Below are positions 51,736 to 60,637 of a stretch of DNA of 64,000 nucleotides, piece by piece. Positions within the stretch are counted from its first letter, which is position 1, and the number at the start of each line of letters is the position of its first letter. A program made the position numbers and the translations under genes. The DNA comes from CAVUCH01 sp963697705. Lineage in GTDB: Bacteria; Acidobacteriota; Vicinamibacteria; Vicinamibacterales; JAENWD01. The stretch is from positions 1,054,001 to 1,118,000 of the forward strand of contig CAVOPA010000003.1 of NCBI GenBank assembly GCA_963697705.1, read 5' to 3'. The notes beneath the pieces were generated by a model. It made no database searches. It was not told the DNA's origin and saw nothing but the letters and a program-made list of their open reading frames with translations.

Positions 51736-52227
51736 TCACACGGCGATGGTCAGCACGGAGCCGGCGAACGCCGTCGTGTACTGACGCAATGGGCGCGATG
51801 CAGGGCCGCTGACCGGCCGGCCGCTCGTGTTGAACTGCGAGCCGTGACAGGGACACACGAACAACTGATCCTGAAAGCCGGTGATCGTGCACGCCTCGTG
51901 CGTGCAGGTGGCGGTGAAGGCGGCAAACGTGTCTTGCGCCGTACGCGTGACCAGGAGATTGCCCGACGTCGTCTGCACCAGCGCAGCTCCGCCAACCGCG
52001 TTCAGCGGCGAGGAGCCGTCAACGGTGAGAGTGGCGACGCCGTTCGAGACGGGCGCGCTCACGACGGAGAGGCCGGGCACATTTCCCGAGGGCCCCGACG
52101 GGCTGCCGCCGCCGCACCCCGGCATCAACACGGCGAGCCCGGCCAGCGAAACGGCGCGGCACGCGCCGACGCAGAACTCGCGGCGCGTGGGTGTGGAATC
52201 CTGCGGATCACTGTCGAACTTCTTCAC
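51736..52227 (-). CDS. Rieske 2Fe-2S protein with Tat/lipoprotein-like leader
   Basis: 163 residues. The N-terminal TRREFCVGACRAVSLAGLAV looks like a Tat signal and is followed by a Cys in MPGCGGGSPSG (possible lipobox). The C-terminal Rieske domain has both cluster motifs, TCTHEACTI and FVCPCHGSQFNTSG, so a 2Fe-2S cluster with two Cys and two His ligands is expected. A lone Rieske protein like this probably passes electrons in the periplasm; no cytochrome b is adjacent. The start is GTG at 52227, with GAGGAG eight bases upstream. Confidence 0.88.
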   Translation of the reverse strand: MKKFDSDPQDSTPTRREFCVGACRAVSLAGLAVLMPGCGGGSPSGPSGNVPGLSVVSAPVSNGVATLTVDGSSPLNAVGGAALVQTTSGNLLVTRTAQDTFAAFTATCTHEACTITGFQDQLFVCPCHGSQFNTSGRPVSGPASRPLRQYTTAFAGSVLTIAV

Positions 52228-52489
52228 GGTGTCTCCTCGATCGTTCTGCCGCTCCGACTGTGAGTGGCGAGGGCGAATGCGCGCGGCCAGACTGGCAGCG
52301 TCCGCCGTGCACGACGCTGATGCCATGCGTGTGCCACGCGCTCAGCCGTTTGCAATCGAGCGTATTTGCGCGTGATTCAGGTAATTGGCGACGCGAGCGT
52401 TCCGAACGGAGCGCGTGGCGCGTCACCTGCGGAGCACAGCGCGTCTCCACGCGCGGACACGCGAGCGGCCGCTCGTCGAGATCGGGCCG

Positions 52490-52876
52490 CTACACCACCA
52501 TCGTCAACGCGCGCAGCGCAGCGACGATGAGCGACAGCCACCCCATCAGAAACACCAGGCCCCCGATCGGGGTGATGGCGCCAAGCGCGCGACGGTTGGT
52601 GATCGCGAGCAGGTACAGGCTCCCGGAAAAGAGCAGCGTGCCGACGACGAAGCACCATCCGGCGATCACCGGCAGCGCCGAGCCGGGAAGACGCACGACC
52701 GCGGCGGCGACGCCAAAAAGCGCGAGTGCGTGGTACATCTGGTAGCGCACTCCGGTTTCGAAGATCGCGAGGCGCGCACCATCGAGGCGCTGCCGCAGGG
52801 CGTGCGCGCCGAAGGCGCCGAGCGCTACGCCAAGTCCGGCGAGCACCGCGGCCCACAGCAGCATCCGCAAATCCAC
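52490..52876 (-). CDS. DUF423 family small membrane protein (YgdD-like)
   Basis: 128 residues with four hydrophobic helices: LLWAAVLAGLGVALGAFGAHAL (the G-A-F-G-A-H-x-L signature of DUF423), FETGVRYQMYHALALFGVA, GWCFVVGTLLFSGSLYLLAI, and ITPIGGLVFLMGWLSLIVAA. Function unknown; found widely in bacteria. GTG at 52876 has GGAGG at five bases, better than the ATG at 52864. Confidence 0.88.
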   Translation of the reverse strand: MDLRMLLWAAVLAGLGVALGAFGAHALRQRLDGARLAIFETGVRYQMYHALALFGVAAAVVRLPGSALPVIAGWCFVVGTLLFSGSLYLLAITNRRALGAITPIGGLVFLMGWLSLIVAALRALTMVV

Positions 52877-53421
52877 GCGCACCTCCAGTGCAGGACCGCA
52901 GCCGTCGTGCCGCTTCGCGCGATAGTTTGTACGAGCGACCAACGATCCGGCGCTTTGAAAGACATGCCTCGATGAGGGACGGTCAGGAACAGAGATCCGA
53001 CTCGGACTGCCCTTATGAAGCGGATTGCGGCCGCGATCGTCCGGTGCAGCCGGCGCGGGCGGCTGATCATCGCATCAGCGCATACCCGGTGCAACGCTGC
53101 GCCGGATTCGATTGTTGCCCGCAGGATTGCCGACCTGAAGGTCGGCACTACGCAGAGATCCGGGCCGACCTGAAGGTCGGCACTACAGAGATCCGCGGCG
53201 ACCTCAAGGTCGGCACTCCAGGGATCCGGGCCGACCGGAAGATTGGAAGTACAGAGATCCGGGCGGCCGGAACGCACCTGCACCGTCACGCGTAAAAGCC
53301 GAGCCCATTTACACATTTCGGATCGTCGCTTGCACGGTGTTGCCTGTTCGTACGATGACGTCCTTGGCGCCCGGCTGACCTGTCGCGGCGCCTTTTATTC
53401 CTCGCTCACAGGAGTGACCAT
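52877..53421. other. 545-bp spacer holding a REP-like cluster
   Basis: Apart from the REP-like units at 53129-53260 (separate entry), no gene is supported here. Frames in both directions have no signal, family motif or ribosome-binding site. The segment 53300-53415 before the SRPBCC gene is less GC-rich and likely carries its promoter, though no clear boxes were identified. Confidence 0.5.
53129..53260. repeat. REP-like tandem units (GCCGACCTGAAGGTCGGC type)
   Basis: Four units of about 36 bp: a palindrome CCGACCTGAAGGTCGG, then CACTAC and AGAGATCCGGG. The third is altered (GCGACCTCAAGGTCGGC) and the fourth degenerate (CCGACCGGAAGATTGG). The CACTAC end is the reverse complement of the GTAGTG head seen in the other REP family, so it is the same class in the opposite orientation. 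Confidence 0.85.
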
Positions 53422-54372
53422 ATGCAACGCTACTCATATCAGCAATCCGGCGCTGAGCAGCTCGCCGTGGGGCTGGGCTGGTTCAGCATCGGGCTTGGAC
53501 TCGCCGAGCTCACCGCGCCCGATGCGGTCGCGCGCTTCATCGGGCTGCGCGACGACTCGACCACCACGTCCGTGCTGCGCGCGTACGGCGCGCGCGAAGT
53601 CGGCAATGGCCTCGCCATCCTGATGCAACCCGGCAACCCGACCTGGCTGTGGTCCCGGGTCGGCGGCGACGCGCTTGATCTCGCCTCTCTCGCGTCGGCT
53701 GCGCGGCACGAGGTTGTCGATCGCGAGCGCGTCGGCGTGGCCGCGGCTGCCGTCCTCGGCGTCACCGCGCTCGACGTGATCTGCGCCCGGCAGCTGAGCG
53801 CCGGCGGAGAGCAGCGCGACCAGCGGCTCGCATCGCGCTCGCAAGCGGTCCACGTGGAGCGCGTGACGACCGTCAGCCGTCCGATCGAAGACGTCTACCA
53901 GTTCTGGAAGAACTTCGAGAACTTCCCGCGCTTCATGCGCCACCTCGAGTCGGTACAGGTCACTGGCAACCGCCGCTCGCGCTGGTGCGCCACGGGCCCT
54001 GCAGGCATGCGCGTCGAGTGGGAGGCCGAAACCATCCGCGACGACGAAAACGAGTGGATCGCGTGGCGATCTCTCGAGGGATCCGACGTCCAGAACAGCG
54101 GTTCGGTGCGCTTCACGCGGGCGCCGGGCGCGCGCGGTACGGAAGTTCGCGTGCAACTCCAGTACACACCCCCAGGTGGCGCCCTCGGACGCAGCTTCGC
54201 CTGGCTGTTCGGCGAAGAGCCGGACCAGCAGATCCACGAAGACCTGCACCGGTTCAAGCAGCTGATGGAGACGGGCGAGATCCCGTTGTCCGAAGGTCCC
54301 GGCCTCTGGCGCGCGGCGCAGCCGCCGGCCGATCCCGAACAGATCCGGAAGCTCTCGGGGGTGCGTCGATGA
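53422..54372 (+). CDS. SRPBCC family protein with N-terminal membrane domain
   Basis: 316 residues. The first about 130 residues include hydrophobic stretches (LAVGLGWFSIGLGLAELTAP, RVGVAAAAVLGVTALDVICA) as in small DUF4267-like membrane proteins. A polyketide-cyclase/START-like SRPBCC domain follows (about 145-300): VERVTTVSRPIEDVYQFWKN, FENFPRFMRHLESVQVTG, WIAWRSLEGSDVQNSGSVRF and GTEVRVQLQYTPPGG. It probably binds a hydrophobic ligand. ATG at 53422 after AGGAG. Its stop overlaps the start of the zinc dehydrogenase (ATGA), so the two are made together; this pairing is one I recall as common in related genomes. Confidence 0.85.
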   Translation: MQRYSYQQSGAEQLAVGLGWFSIGLGLAELTAPDAVARFIGLRDDSTTTSVLRAYGAREVGNGLAILMQPGNPTWLWSRVGGDALDLASLASAARHEVVDRERVGVAAAAVLGVTALDVICARQLSAGGEQRDQRLASRSQAVHVERVTTVSRPIEDVYQFWKNFENFPRFMRHLESVQVTGNRRSRWCATGPAGMRVEWEAETIRDDENEWIAWRSLEGSDVQNSGSVRFTRAPGARGTEVRVQLQYTPPGGALGRSFAWLFGEEPDQQIHEDLHRFKQLMETGEIPLSEGPGLWRAAQPPADPEQIRKLSGVRR

Positions 54373-55541
54373 AGGCAAACTGTTGGCATGGCACGAAGAA
54401 CATCCAGGTCGAGCAGGTCCCTGACCCGAAGCTCCTGAACCCGCGCGATGCGATCGTGCGGATCACGAGTACCGCCATCTGCGGCTCCGACCTGCACCTC
54501 TACAACGGCTTCGTGCCGACGATGAAGCGGGGCGACGTGCTCGGTCACGAGTTCATGGGCGAGATCGTCGAGCTCGGGCGTGACGTGAAGAATCTCGCGA
54601 TCGGCGACCGCGTCGTGGTCCCGTTCCCGATCGCGTGCGGCAACTGCGCGCAATGCCAGCGCGAGCTCTACTCGCTCTGCGAGAACTCCAACCCGAACGC
54701 CTGGATGGCCGAGAAGCTGTGGGGCTATTCGCCCTGCGGCATCTTCGGGTACTCGCACCTGCTCGGCGGCTACGCCGGCGGTCAGGCGGAGTACGCGCGC
54801 GTGCCGTTTGCCGACGTCGGCGCATTGAAGGTGCCTGACGATCTCGACGACGACCAGGTGCTCTTCCTGTCGGACATCTTCCCCACCGGCTACATGGCCG
54901 CGGACGTGTGCGGCATCCAGCCGGGTGACGTTGTCGCTGTATGGGGCTGCGGCCCGGTCGGACAGTTCGCCATCAAGAGCGCGTACCTGCTCGGGGCCGA
55001 GAAGGTGATCGGCATCGACCGGTTCCCGTACCGCTTGCGCATCGCCGCTGAGCGCGCCGGGGCCGAGACGATCAACTACGAACAGGTGGACGTCCACCAG
55101 GCGCTGAAAGAGATGACCGGCGGACGCGGACCCGATCACTGCATCGACGCGGTCGGTATGGAAGGTCATGCGCCGGGCCTGCTCGGCGCCTACGACCGCG
55201 CCAAGACGGCGATGATGCTCGAGACCGACCGCCCGGTGGCGCTGCGCCAGGCCATCCTCGCCTGCCGCAGCGGCGGCACGGTGTCGGTGGCAGGCGTCTA
55301 CAGCGGCTTCATCGACAAGTTCCCGATGGGCGCCATCGTGAACCGCTCGCTGACGATCAAGTCAGGACAGACGCACGTGCACCGCTACATGCGTCCGCTG
55401 CTCGAACGCATCCAGCGGCGCGAGATCGATCCGAGCTTCGTGATCACGCACCGCCTGCGGCTGGATCAAGGGCCGGAGGGTTACTCGATGTTCAACAACA
55501 AACAGGACGAGTGCCTGAAGGTGGTATTGAAGGTCGCGTAG
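54369..55541 (+). CDS. Zinc-dependent alcohol dehydrogenase (formaldehyde-dehydrogenase-like MDR)
   Basis: 390 residues. Catalytic zinc region AICGSDLHLYNGFVPTMKRG and LGHEFMGEIVELG, structural-zinc cysteines in CGNCAQCQRELYSLCENSNP, Rossmann loop VAVWGCGPVGQFAIKSAYLLG, and late FPMGAIVNRSLTIKSGQTHVH. The long insertion between the structural zinc loop and the Rossmann domain is typical of glutathione-independent formaldehyde dehydrogenases and threonine-dehydrogenase relatives. Translationally coupled to the SRPBCC gene. Substrate not certain; aldehydes or alcohols. Confidence 0.88.
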   Translation: MKANCWHGTKNIQVEQVPDPKLLNPRDAIVRITSTAICGSDLHLYNGFVPTMKRGDVLGHEFMGEIVELGRDVKNLAIGDRVVVPFPIACGNCAQCQRELYSLCENSNPNAWMAEKLWGYSPCGIFGYSHLLGGYAGGQAEYARVPFADVGALKVPDDLDDDQVLFLSDIFPTGYMAADVCGIQPGDVVAVWGCGPVGQFAIKSAYLLGAEKVIGIDRFPYRLRIAAERAGAETINYEQVDVHQALKEMTGGRGPDHCIDAVGMEGHAPGLLGAYDRAKTAMMLETDRPVALRQAILACRSGGTVSVAGVYSGFIDKFPMGAIVNRSLTIKSGQTHVHRYMRPLLERIQRREIDPSFVITHRLRLDQGPEGYSMFNNKQDECLKVVLKVA

Positions 55542-55551
55542 GAGGACGGGA

Positions 55552-55660
55552 AACGGTTCCCGGGTTCCAGGTTCCACGTTCCAGGTTGGGTTCCGGGTTC
55601 CGAGTTCAGTTCCGGGTTCCGGGTTCGGTCATCTCGGAACGCGAACACGGAACCCGGAAA
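55552..55660. repeat. Heptamer island GGTTCCG (with short inverted arm)
   Basis: GGTTCCG/GGTTCCA units (about 55556-55628) then a short GGAACCC stretch (about 55648-55662), between convergent zinc dehydrogenase and ADOP permease genes. Same family as 3.96-4.2 kb and 49.9-50.1 kb. Confidence 0.88.
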
Positions 55661-55690
55661 CCGAAGAGCGCCACGTCCCGTCCGAGGCGC

Positions 55691-58159
55691 CTACTCGTAC
55701 CTGAGCGCCTCGGTCGGATTCACCTGGCTGGCGCGCTGCGCCGGCACCCACGCCGCGAACAGGGCGACCAGCGTCAGCACCACCGGGGCCCCGACGAACA
55801 CTGCCGGGTCCCACGACGTGACGCCGAACAGGAAGCTCGAAATCGCGCGCGCCAGGCCGAACGCGGCCGCGGTGCCCACGACCACGCCCACCAGCGCCAG
55901 CCGCATGCCCTGCACGACGACCATCGCCTTCACGTGTGCGACCTTGGCGCCGAGGGCGAGACGAATGCCAATCTCCTGCGTGCGCTGCTCCACGGAGTAC
56001 GCCATGAGGCCGTAGATGCCGATCGCGGCCAGCACCAGCGAGACCACGCCAAACACCGTCATGAGCCACATATTGAACCGCTGCCGCGAGACCGAGCGCG
56101 TCATCACCTCGTCGAGCGTGCGGACCTCCGACACCGGCAGGCCCGTCGCCTGGCGCAACGTCTCCTGAATCGCGACGCTCAGGCCGTAGGGATCCGTCCG
56201 TGTCCGGACGAGCCACGCCACCGGCGTGATCTGCACGTTCAGCGCGTTCACGGCATCGGGCACCTGCGCCTGCGGAATGTACATCGTCGGCTGCGGATCG
56301 TTGTTCAAGCCCCCATCGCGCACGTTGGCGACGATCCCGATGACCTGCCGCTCGGGCTCGGTCTCGAATTCCTTCATGATGCCGCGTCCGATTACCAGCC
56401 GATCCGACAGCGGATCCCCCTTCGGCCAGAACTGTTTCGCCATCGCCTCGTTGATGACGACGACGGGCGGCGACTGCGCGGTGTCGCGCTCGGTGATGGC
56501 GCGGCCGCGCTTCACGGGAATTCGGAAGACATCGAAGTAGCCCGGGGCGATCGTGATCCAGCCTCCAGCGCCGTGGAAGGGCCCGTCTTTCAGCGCACGT
56601 CCGACCACCAGGAAGGGCAGGCCGTAACCGCCCTCCAGCGGGACACAGCAGGAGGCGCTGGCCATGACGACGCCTGGCAACGCACGCAGCCGCTCGGTGC
56701 CCTGTTCGATGGCCTGGTCGACCGCCTGCGTCTTCAGATAGCGCGGCCCGCTCATCGCCATGCGCATCGTCAGCACGTTGGTGGCGTCGAAGCCGGGATC
56801 GACCGTCCGCAGGGCGACGGCGGTGCGCACGAGCAACGCGGAGCCGATGAGCAGCACCAGGGCGAGGGCGACTTCTACCACGACCAGCACCGACCGTGTC
56901 TTGTTCTGCCGGAAGCCGCTGCCCGACCGGCCGCCGCCCTCCTTGAGGGTCGTGCTCAGATCGCTACCGGTTGCGTGGAGCGCCGGGATGAGCCCGAACA
57001 GGATCCCAGTGCCGACCGACAACACGACCGTGAAGGCCAACACGCGCCAGTCGAGCGTGACGACGGAACCGTTCTCGCCGATGCGCGGCAGCCCGGCGGT
57101 ATTCACGGCGAGCAGCGCGCGGATGCCGATCATGCCGAGCACGAGCCCCAGCGCACCACCCGCCACCGACAGCAGCACGCTCTCGGTCAACAGCTGCCGG
57201 ATGATGCGGCCGCGTCCGGCGCCAATGGCCGCACGCACGGCGATCTCCCGTTTACGGCTCGTCGCGCGGGCGAGCAGCAGGTTCGCCACGTTGGCGCACG
57301 CGATGAGGAGGACGAAGCTCACGGCGCCCAGCAGCAGCCACAGCGTCGGCCTCACGTTCGCGACGAGCTCGTCGCGCAGGGTCTGCGCGCTGAAGCTGTT
57401 GTCTTTCTGCAGCGCATTCGGGAACTTGCGGTTGTACTCGGCGGCCGACACCTTCAGGCGCGCCTGGGCCTGCGCCAGCGTGACGCCGGGCTTGAGGCGC
57501 CCCGCCACCTGGAAGTAGTGCCCCTGATCGTTCGACTGCGGGTTCAGCTGGAACGGCAGCCACAGGTCGAGCGGCGGGCCGAAGTCAGATACGTCGAATG
57601 ATGGACCAATCACGCCGACGACCACGTAGGGGTCGCCACCGAGCGAGACCGTCTTCCCGACGAGGCGCGGATCGCTCCCGAACCGCCGGGTCCACAACGC
57701 GTGGCTCAGCACCACGACGCGATTGCCTCCGGGGCGGTCTTCGTCGGCGGTGAACGTTCGGCCGCGGTACACCGGCGCGCCGAAGAGACGGAAGTAGTCG
57801 GCCGACACGCGCCCGGCGCGGAGCTGCTCGGGAAAGCCCCCGTTCGTGAGGTTCACCACGTTCGATGTGTACGCCGACACGTCTTCGACGATGCTCGTCT
57901 GCTCGCGCCAGTGCTGGAACTTCGCGGGTGATCCCGCGGCGAAGGGTCCCTGCGGCGTCGTGGTCTGGAAGACCACGAGGCGGTCGAGCGCGGGAAACGG
58001 CACCGGTCGCAGCAGGACCGCGCTGATGATCGAGAAGATCGCGGTGTTCGCGCCAATGCCGAGCGCGAGCGCGGCAACGGCCGCGATGGTGAACCCGGGG
58101 CTCTGCCGGAACATGCGCACGGAGTGGCGCGCGTCTCGTAGGAAGTCACTCGTCGTCAT
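55691..58159 (-). CDS. ADOP-type ABC transporter permease (MacB-like)
   Basis: 822 residues. A short N-terminal segment DFLRDARHSVRMFRQSPGFT precedes the first membrane helix (IAAVAALALGIGANTAIFSI), followed by a MacB-PCD periplasmic domain (RVSADYFRLFGAPVYRGRTF; RLKPGVTLAQAQARL), three helices of the first FtsX domain (LWLLLGAVSFVLLIACANVANLLLAR to FGLIPALHA), then a second PCD and FtsX copy ending WVPAQRASQVNPTEALRYE. This duplicated layout without a linked ATPase defines ADOP permeases (acidobacterial duplicated orphan permeases). No ATPase or membrane-fusion gene is near. ATG at 58159; diverges from the BACON lipoprotein gene. Confidence 0.93.
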   Translation of the reverse strand: MTTSDFLRDARHSVRMFRQSPGFTIAAVAALALGIGANTAIFSIISAVLLRPVPFPALDRLVVFQTTTPQGPFAAGSPAKFQHWREQTSIVEDVSAYTSNVVNLTNGGFPEQLRAGRVSADYFRLFGAPVYRGRTFTADEDRPGGNRVVVLSHALWTRRFGSDPRLVGKTVSLGGDPYVVVGVIGPSFDVSDFGPPLDLWLPFQLNPQSNDQGHYFQVAGRLKPGVTLAQAQARLKVSAAEYNRKFPNALQKDNSFSAQTLRDELVANVRPTLWLLLGAVSFVLLIACANVANLLLARATSRKREIAVRAAIGAGRGRIIRQLLTESVLLSVAGGALGLVLGMIGIRALLAVNTAGLPRIGENGSVVTLDWRVLAFTVVLSVGTGILFGLIPALHATGSDLSTTLKEGGGRSGSGFRQNKTRSVLVVVEVALALVLLIGSALLVRTAVALRTVDPGFDATNVLTMRMAMSGPRYLKTQAVDQAIEQGTERLRALPGVVMASASCCVPLEGGYGLPFLVVGRALKDGPFHGAGGWITIAPGYFDVFRIPVKRGRAITERDTAQSPPVVVINEAMAKQFWPKGDPLSDRLVIGRGIMKEFETEPERQVIGIVANVRDGGLNNDPQPTMYIPQAQVPDAVNALNVQITPVAWLVRTRTDPYGLSVAIQETLRQATGLPVSEVRTLDEVMTRSVSRQRFNMWLMTVFGVVSLVLAAIGIYGLMAYSVEQRTQEIGIRLALGAKVAHVKAMVVVQGMRLALVGVVVGTAAAFGLARAISSFLFGVTSWDPAVFVGAPVVLTLVALFAAWVPAQRASQVNPTEALRYE

Positions 58160-58215
58160 GCGGTCCCTTGCCTCACACCTGGAGTCGTACGAGCGAGCAT
58201 ACGCACCTCGGATGC

Positions 58216-58221
58216 GGGAGG
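58216..58221 (+). promoter_or_regulatory. Ribosome-binding site GGGAGG suggesting a TTG start at 58227
   Basis: GGGAGG ends five bases before an in-frame TTG at 58227. The alternatives (ATG at 58212, GTG at 58269) have no such motif. Confidence 0.55.
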
Positions 58222-58226
58222 TTCCA

Positions 58227-59517
58227 TTGGCGACGGCGGTTGGCGAGTCGCATGCAAGCACGGCTGTCGTGCACCACAGTGTCAGGTTTCTCTTCGGATG
58301 TGTCGTCGCGTGCGTCGCGGCCGGGTGCGGCGGCAATTCCGTCAGCACGACCACCGGACCGAGCCCGGTGAAGTGCGCCACGAGCTTGAGTGGATTGCCG
58401 GTCACACTGCCTGCAACCGGCACGAAGGTACAAGCGACGGTAACGGCTGAGCGCGAGTGTTCGTGGAGCGTAACGACAGACGTTTCGTGGGTAAAGCTGA
58501 GCCCCGCTACCGGCCAGGGTGAGGGGTCGGTCACGGTCGCGGTCGCGGCCAACGACAACCCCGTTGCGCGCGCGGGCGCGATCGTGATCAACGGCGCGCG
58601 CGTGACGGTGAGCCAGGCGCCGGCGTTATGTCGTTTCGATCTGGACCGCCAGTCGACACAGGTCGCAGCAGCGGGCGGTCGCGTGCCGATCTCGATCGCC
58701 GCGATGGCAGGCTGTGCGTGGAAAGTATCCAGCCCGGTACCCTGGGTGGGTACTTCGCGCGCCACCGGTTCGGGCAGCGCTGCCGTCGAGTTGACCGTCG
58801 AGCCAAACCCGGGCGCGGCGCGAGCCGCCGTGCTCGACGTCGCCGGGCGCACCTTCACGATCCAACAAGCTGCTTCGGGTGCATCGCCTGGGCCCGCACC
58901 CGCGCCGGGCCCGGAGCCCACGCCGGCGCCAGCCCCGGGCCGGACCCAGCCCGTCGCCCTCGCCAGCGCCGACGCCGAGTCCCGGGCCGGGGCCGGCACC
59001 CGCACCTGAGCCGCCTCCGCCGGCACCCTCACCTCAGCCGCCTCCGCCGGTGTGCACGGTGGACGTCAGCCCGGATCTGCAACGCTTCAACAAGAGCGCC
59101 GACGCTGGCGTGATCACTGTGGGTACACAAGCTGGGTGCGCCTGGACCGCGGTTGCCTCCGATGCGTGGATCCGGATCACCGCGGGTACGGGAACCGGCG
59201 CGGGTGAGGTGACCTACGAGGTCGAGCGCAACAACGGCGCCTCTCGCACGGGCACGATCTCCGTGGGTGATGCCAGAGTTCGCGTGGAACAGGAAGGCGG
59301 GCACCCGGTGCGCGTGTCGGTCGAGGGCCCGATGTCCAAGCTGACGGGCAGTTGCCCCGCCCTCACGTTCACCGTCGGCGATCGCACGGTGTTCACCGAC
59401 GAGGGCACTCGCTTCAAGGACGGCTGCGCAGCCCTGACCGACGGCACGACGGTGAAAGTCGACGGAGAAGAAGCCGGCTCCGGTCGGGTCTACGCGACCT
59501 CCGTGGATGCGCGATGA
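58227..59517 (+). pseudogene. BACON-domain lipoprotein with Pro-rich linker, +1 frameshift
   Basis: Lipoprotein signal FLFGCVVACVAAGCGGN with a lipobox Cys. Three BACON-type units follow, each opening with a Cys and having a second Cys next to a Trp: CATSLSGLPVTLP...CSWSV, CRFDLDRQSTQVA...CAWKV, CTVDVSPDLQRF...CAWTA. Units 2 and 3 are joined by a long Pro/Ala/Ser linker (PGPAPAPGPEPTPAPAPG and PSPSPSPAPTPSPG). Within the linker the frame changes by +1 near 58938-58950; removing one base gives 429 residues. A C-terminal segment (VEGPMSKLTGSCPALTFTVG) resembles DUF5666-like domains. BACON modules bind mucin or carbohydrate in Bacteroidetes. Surface-anchored; partner unknown. The shift lies in GC-rich low-complexity sequence, so an assembly error is likely. 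Confidence 0.8.
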
Positions 59518-59526
59518 AGCGGACGC

Positions 59527-60624
59527 TCAGCCGCCTCCGGTCTGGGTCACCGAATACGCGGTCGCGTCCGGCTCGAGAAATCGCAACAGCAACTCGCCCT
59601 CGCCTTCGAGCGCTGTTCGCGTCGCCCTGGTCAGCTTGGTCAGCGGCCGCAGCTCCAGCGTCGCGGATGCCTTCTTCCGCGTGGCCACCCACAGCCCGGC
59701 GACGAAGCCGTCCACGAGGAAGGTCCCGGGCAGACGCAGGTTCGCCGTAGCGATGGCCGGCCGATGAACATCAGCGATCACCCGGGACCGATCGGCGTGC
59801 GAGAGCAGCAGGTTGTCCCACTCGGGCAGGAAGCGGATGGGTGCCGGCTCTTCGGCGTCCGGCCGAGGAGCATCGACGAGATCAAAGAGCTCGCGCCCGC
59901 GCTCGTCGCGGAACGTGCGCAGCTTCGACCGCAGCCGTTCGACGACGGGGGCCAGTGTCAGGCCGCACCACGTCTGCGCGTCGGCGGCCGAGGCGGGACC
60001 GAACGCCGCAAGATACCGTAAGACGAGCGACTCGGCGGCATCGCCTGGCGCAAGACGTTCACCGAGCCAAGACTCGGCAACCGCAAACGCGGCCCGCGCA
60101 GGATACGCCCACCGCTCGCCTGCGGCCGGCACCTGCAGAAGGGGCAGTTCCATCCGCACCGCATAGGCGAGGGCGCGCACGTCCGAACCCGGGAAGCGCT
60201 GCTCGAGGTGCGTCCGGAGCGCGTCGAACGTCCGCGGCTCCTCGTCGAACCACCGGCGGGCGTCGTCGACGGCGCCGGCGACGTCCGGATCCTGAATCCG
60301 GTCCCGCAGGATCGAGCGCAGCCCGGCGGTGAGCATCGGCTGCAGGGTGCGTCGAAAGCGCACGTAGTCCTTGCGCGAGACCAGGTGGAGGGTGCCGCGC
60401 ATCAGCGTGCCGCGCACGATCTGCTGCCGCTCGATCGCCCGCCCCAGGTCCTCGCGCCGGAATCCCTCGACCCGCGACCACAGCCCGACAAACGGCGGCC
60501 GCGGCACCTGGGCCTGCAGCCCGGCGAGCCGCTCGACAGCCCTCACCGGCGAGACGGCTTCGCGCCGCAGCAGCATCTGGCGCGCAAGCGTCGCCCGGTT
60601 GAGCGCGCGCCGCGTCATTGTCAT
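59527..60624 (-). CDS. AlkZ/YcaQ-like winged-helix DNA glycosylase
   Basis: 365 residues of the HTH_42 superfamily (winged helix DNA-binding domain proteins, including AlkZ and YcaQ, which unhook interstrand crosslinks). The N-terminal ERLAGLQAQVPRPPFVGLWS carries the Q-x-Q catalytic motif (QAQ) seen in AlkZ. Other conserved blocks: IVRGTLMRGTLHLVSRKDY, LVLRYLAAFGPASAADAQTW, RFLPEWDNLLLSHADRSRVI and GTFLVDGFVAGLW. It probably excises bulky N-alkylated purines. The start at 60624 (MTMTRRALN) is chosen over GTG at 60633; there is no clear ribosome-binding site. Another alkylation-repair enzyme, Tag, lies elsewhere in the window. Confidence 0.82.
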   Translation of the reverse strand: MTMTRRALNRATLARQMLLRREAVSPVRAVERLAGLQAQVPRPPFVGLWSRVEGFRREDLGRAIERQQIVRGTLMRGTLHLVSRKDYVRFRRTLQPMLTAGLRSILRDRIQDPDVAGAVDDARRWFDEEPRTFDALRTHLEQRFPGSDVRALAYAVRMELPLLQVPAAGERWAYPARAAFAVAESWLGERLAPGDAAESLVLRYLAAFGPASAADAQTWCGLTLAPVVERLRSKLRTFRDERGRELFDLVDAPRPDAEEPAPIRFLPEWDNLLLSHADRSRVIADVHRPAIATANLRLPGTFLVDGFVAGLWVATRKKASATLELRPLTKLTRATRTALEGEGELLLRFLEPDATAYSVTQTGGG

Positions 60625-60637
60625 CTCGGCCACGGCG

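Noticed and set aside
58950..59010. Two separate genes for the BACON region
   Set aside because: Both halves share the BACON unit style, the linker is continuous across the shift and a one-base correction gives one intact protein.
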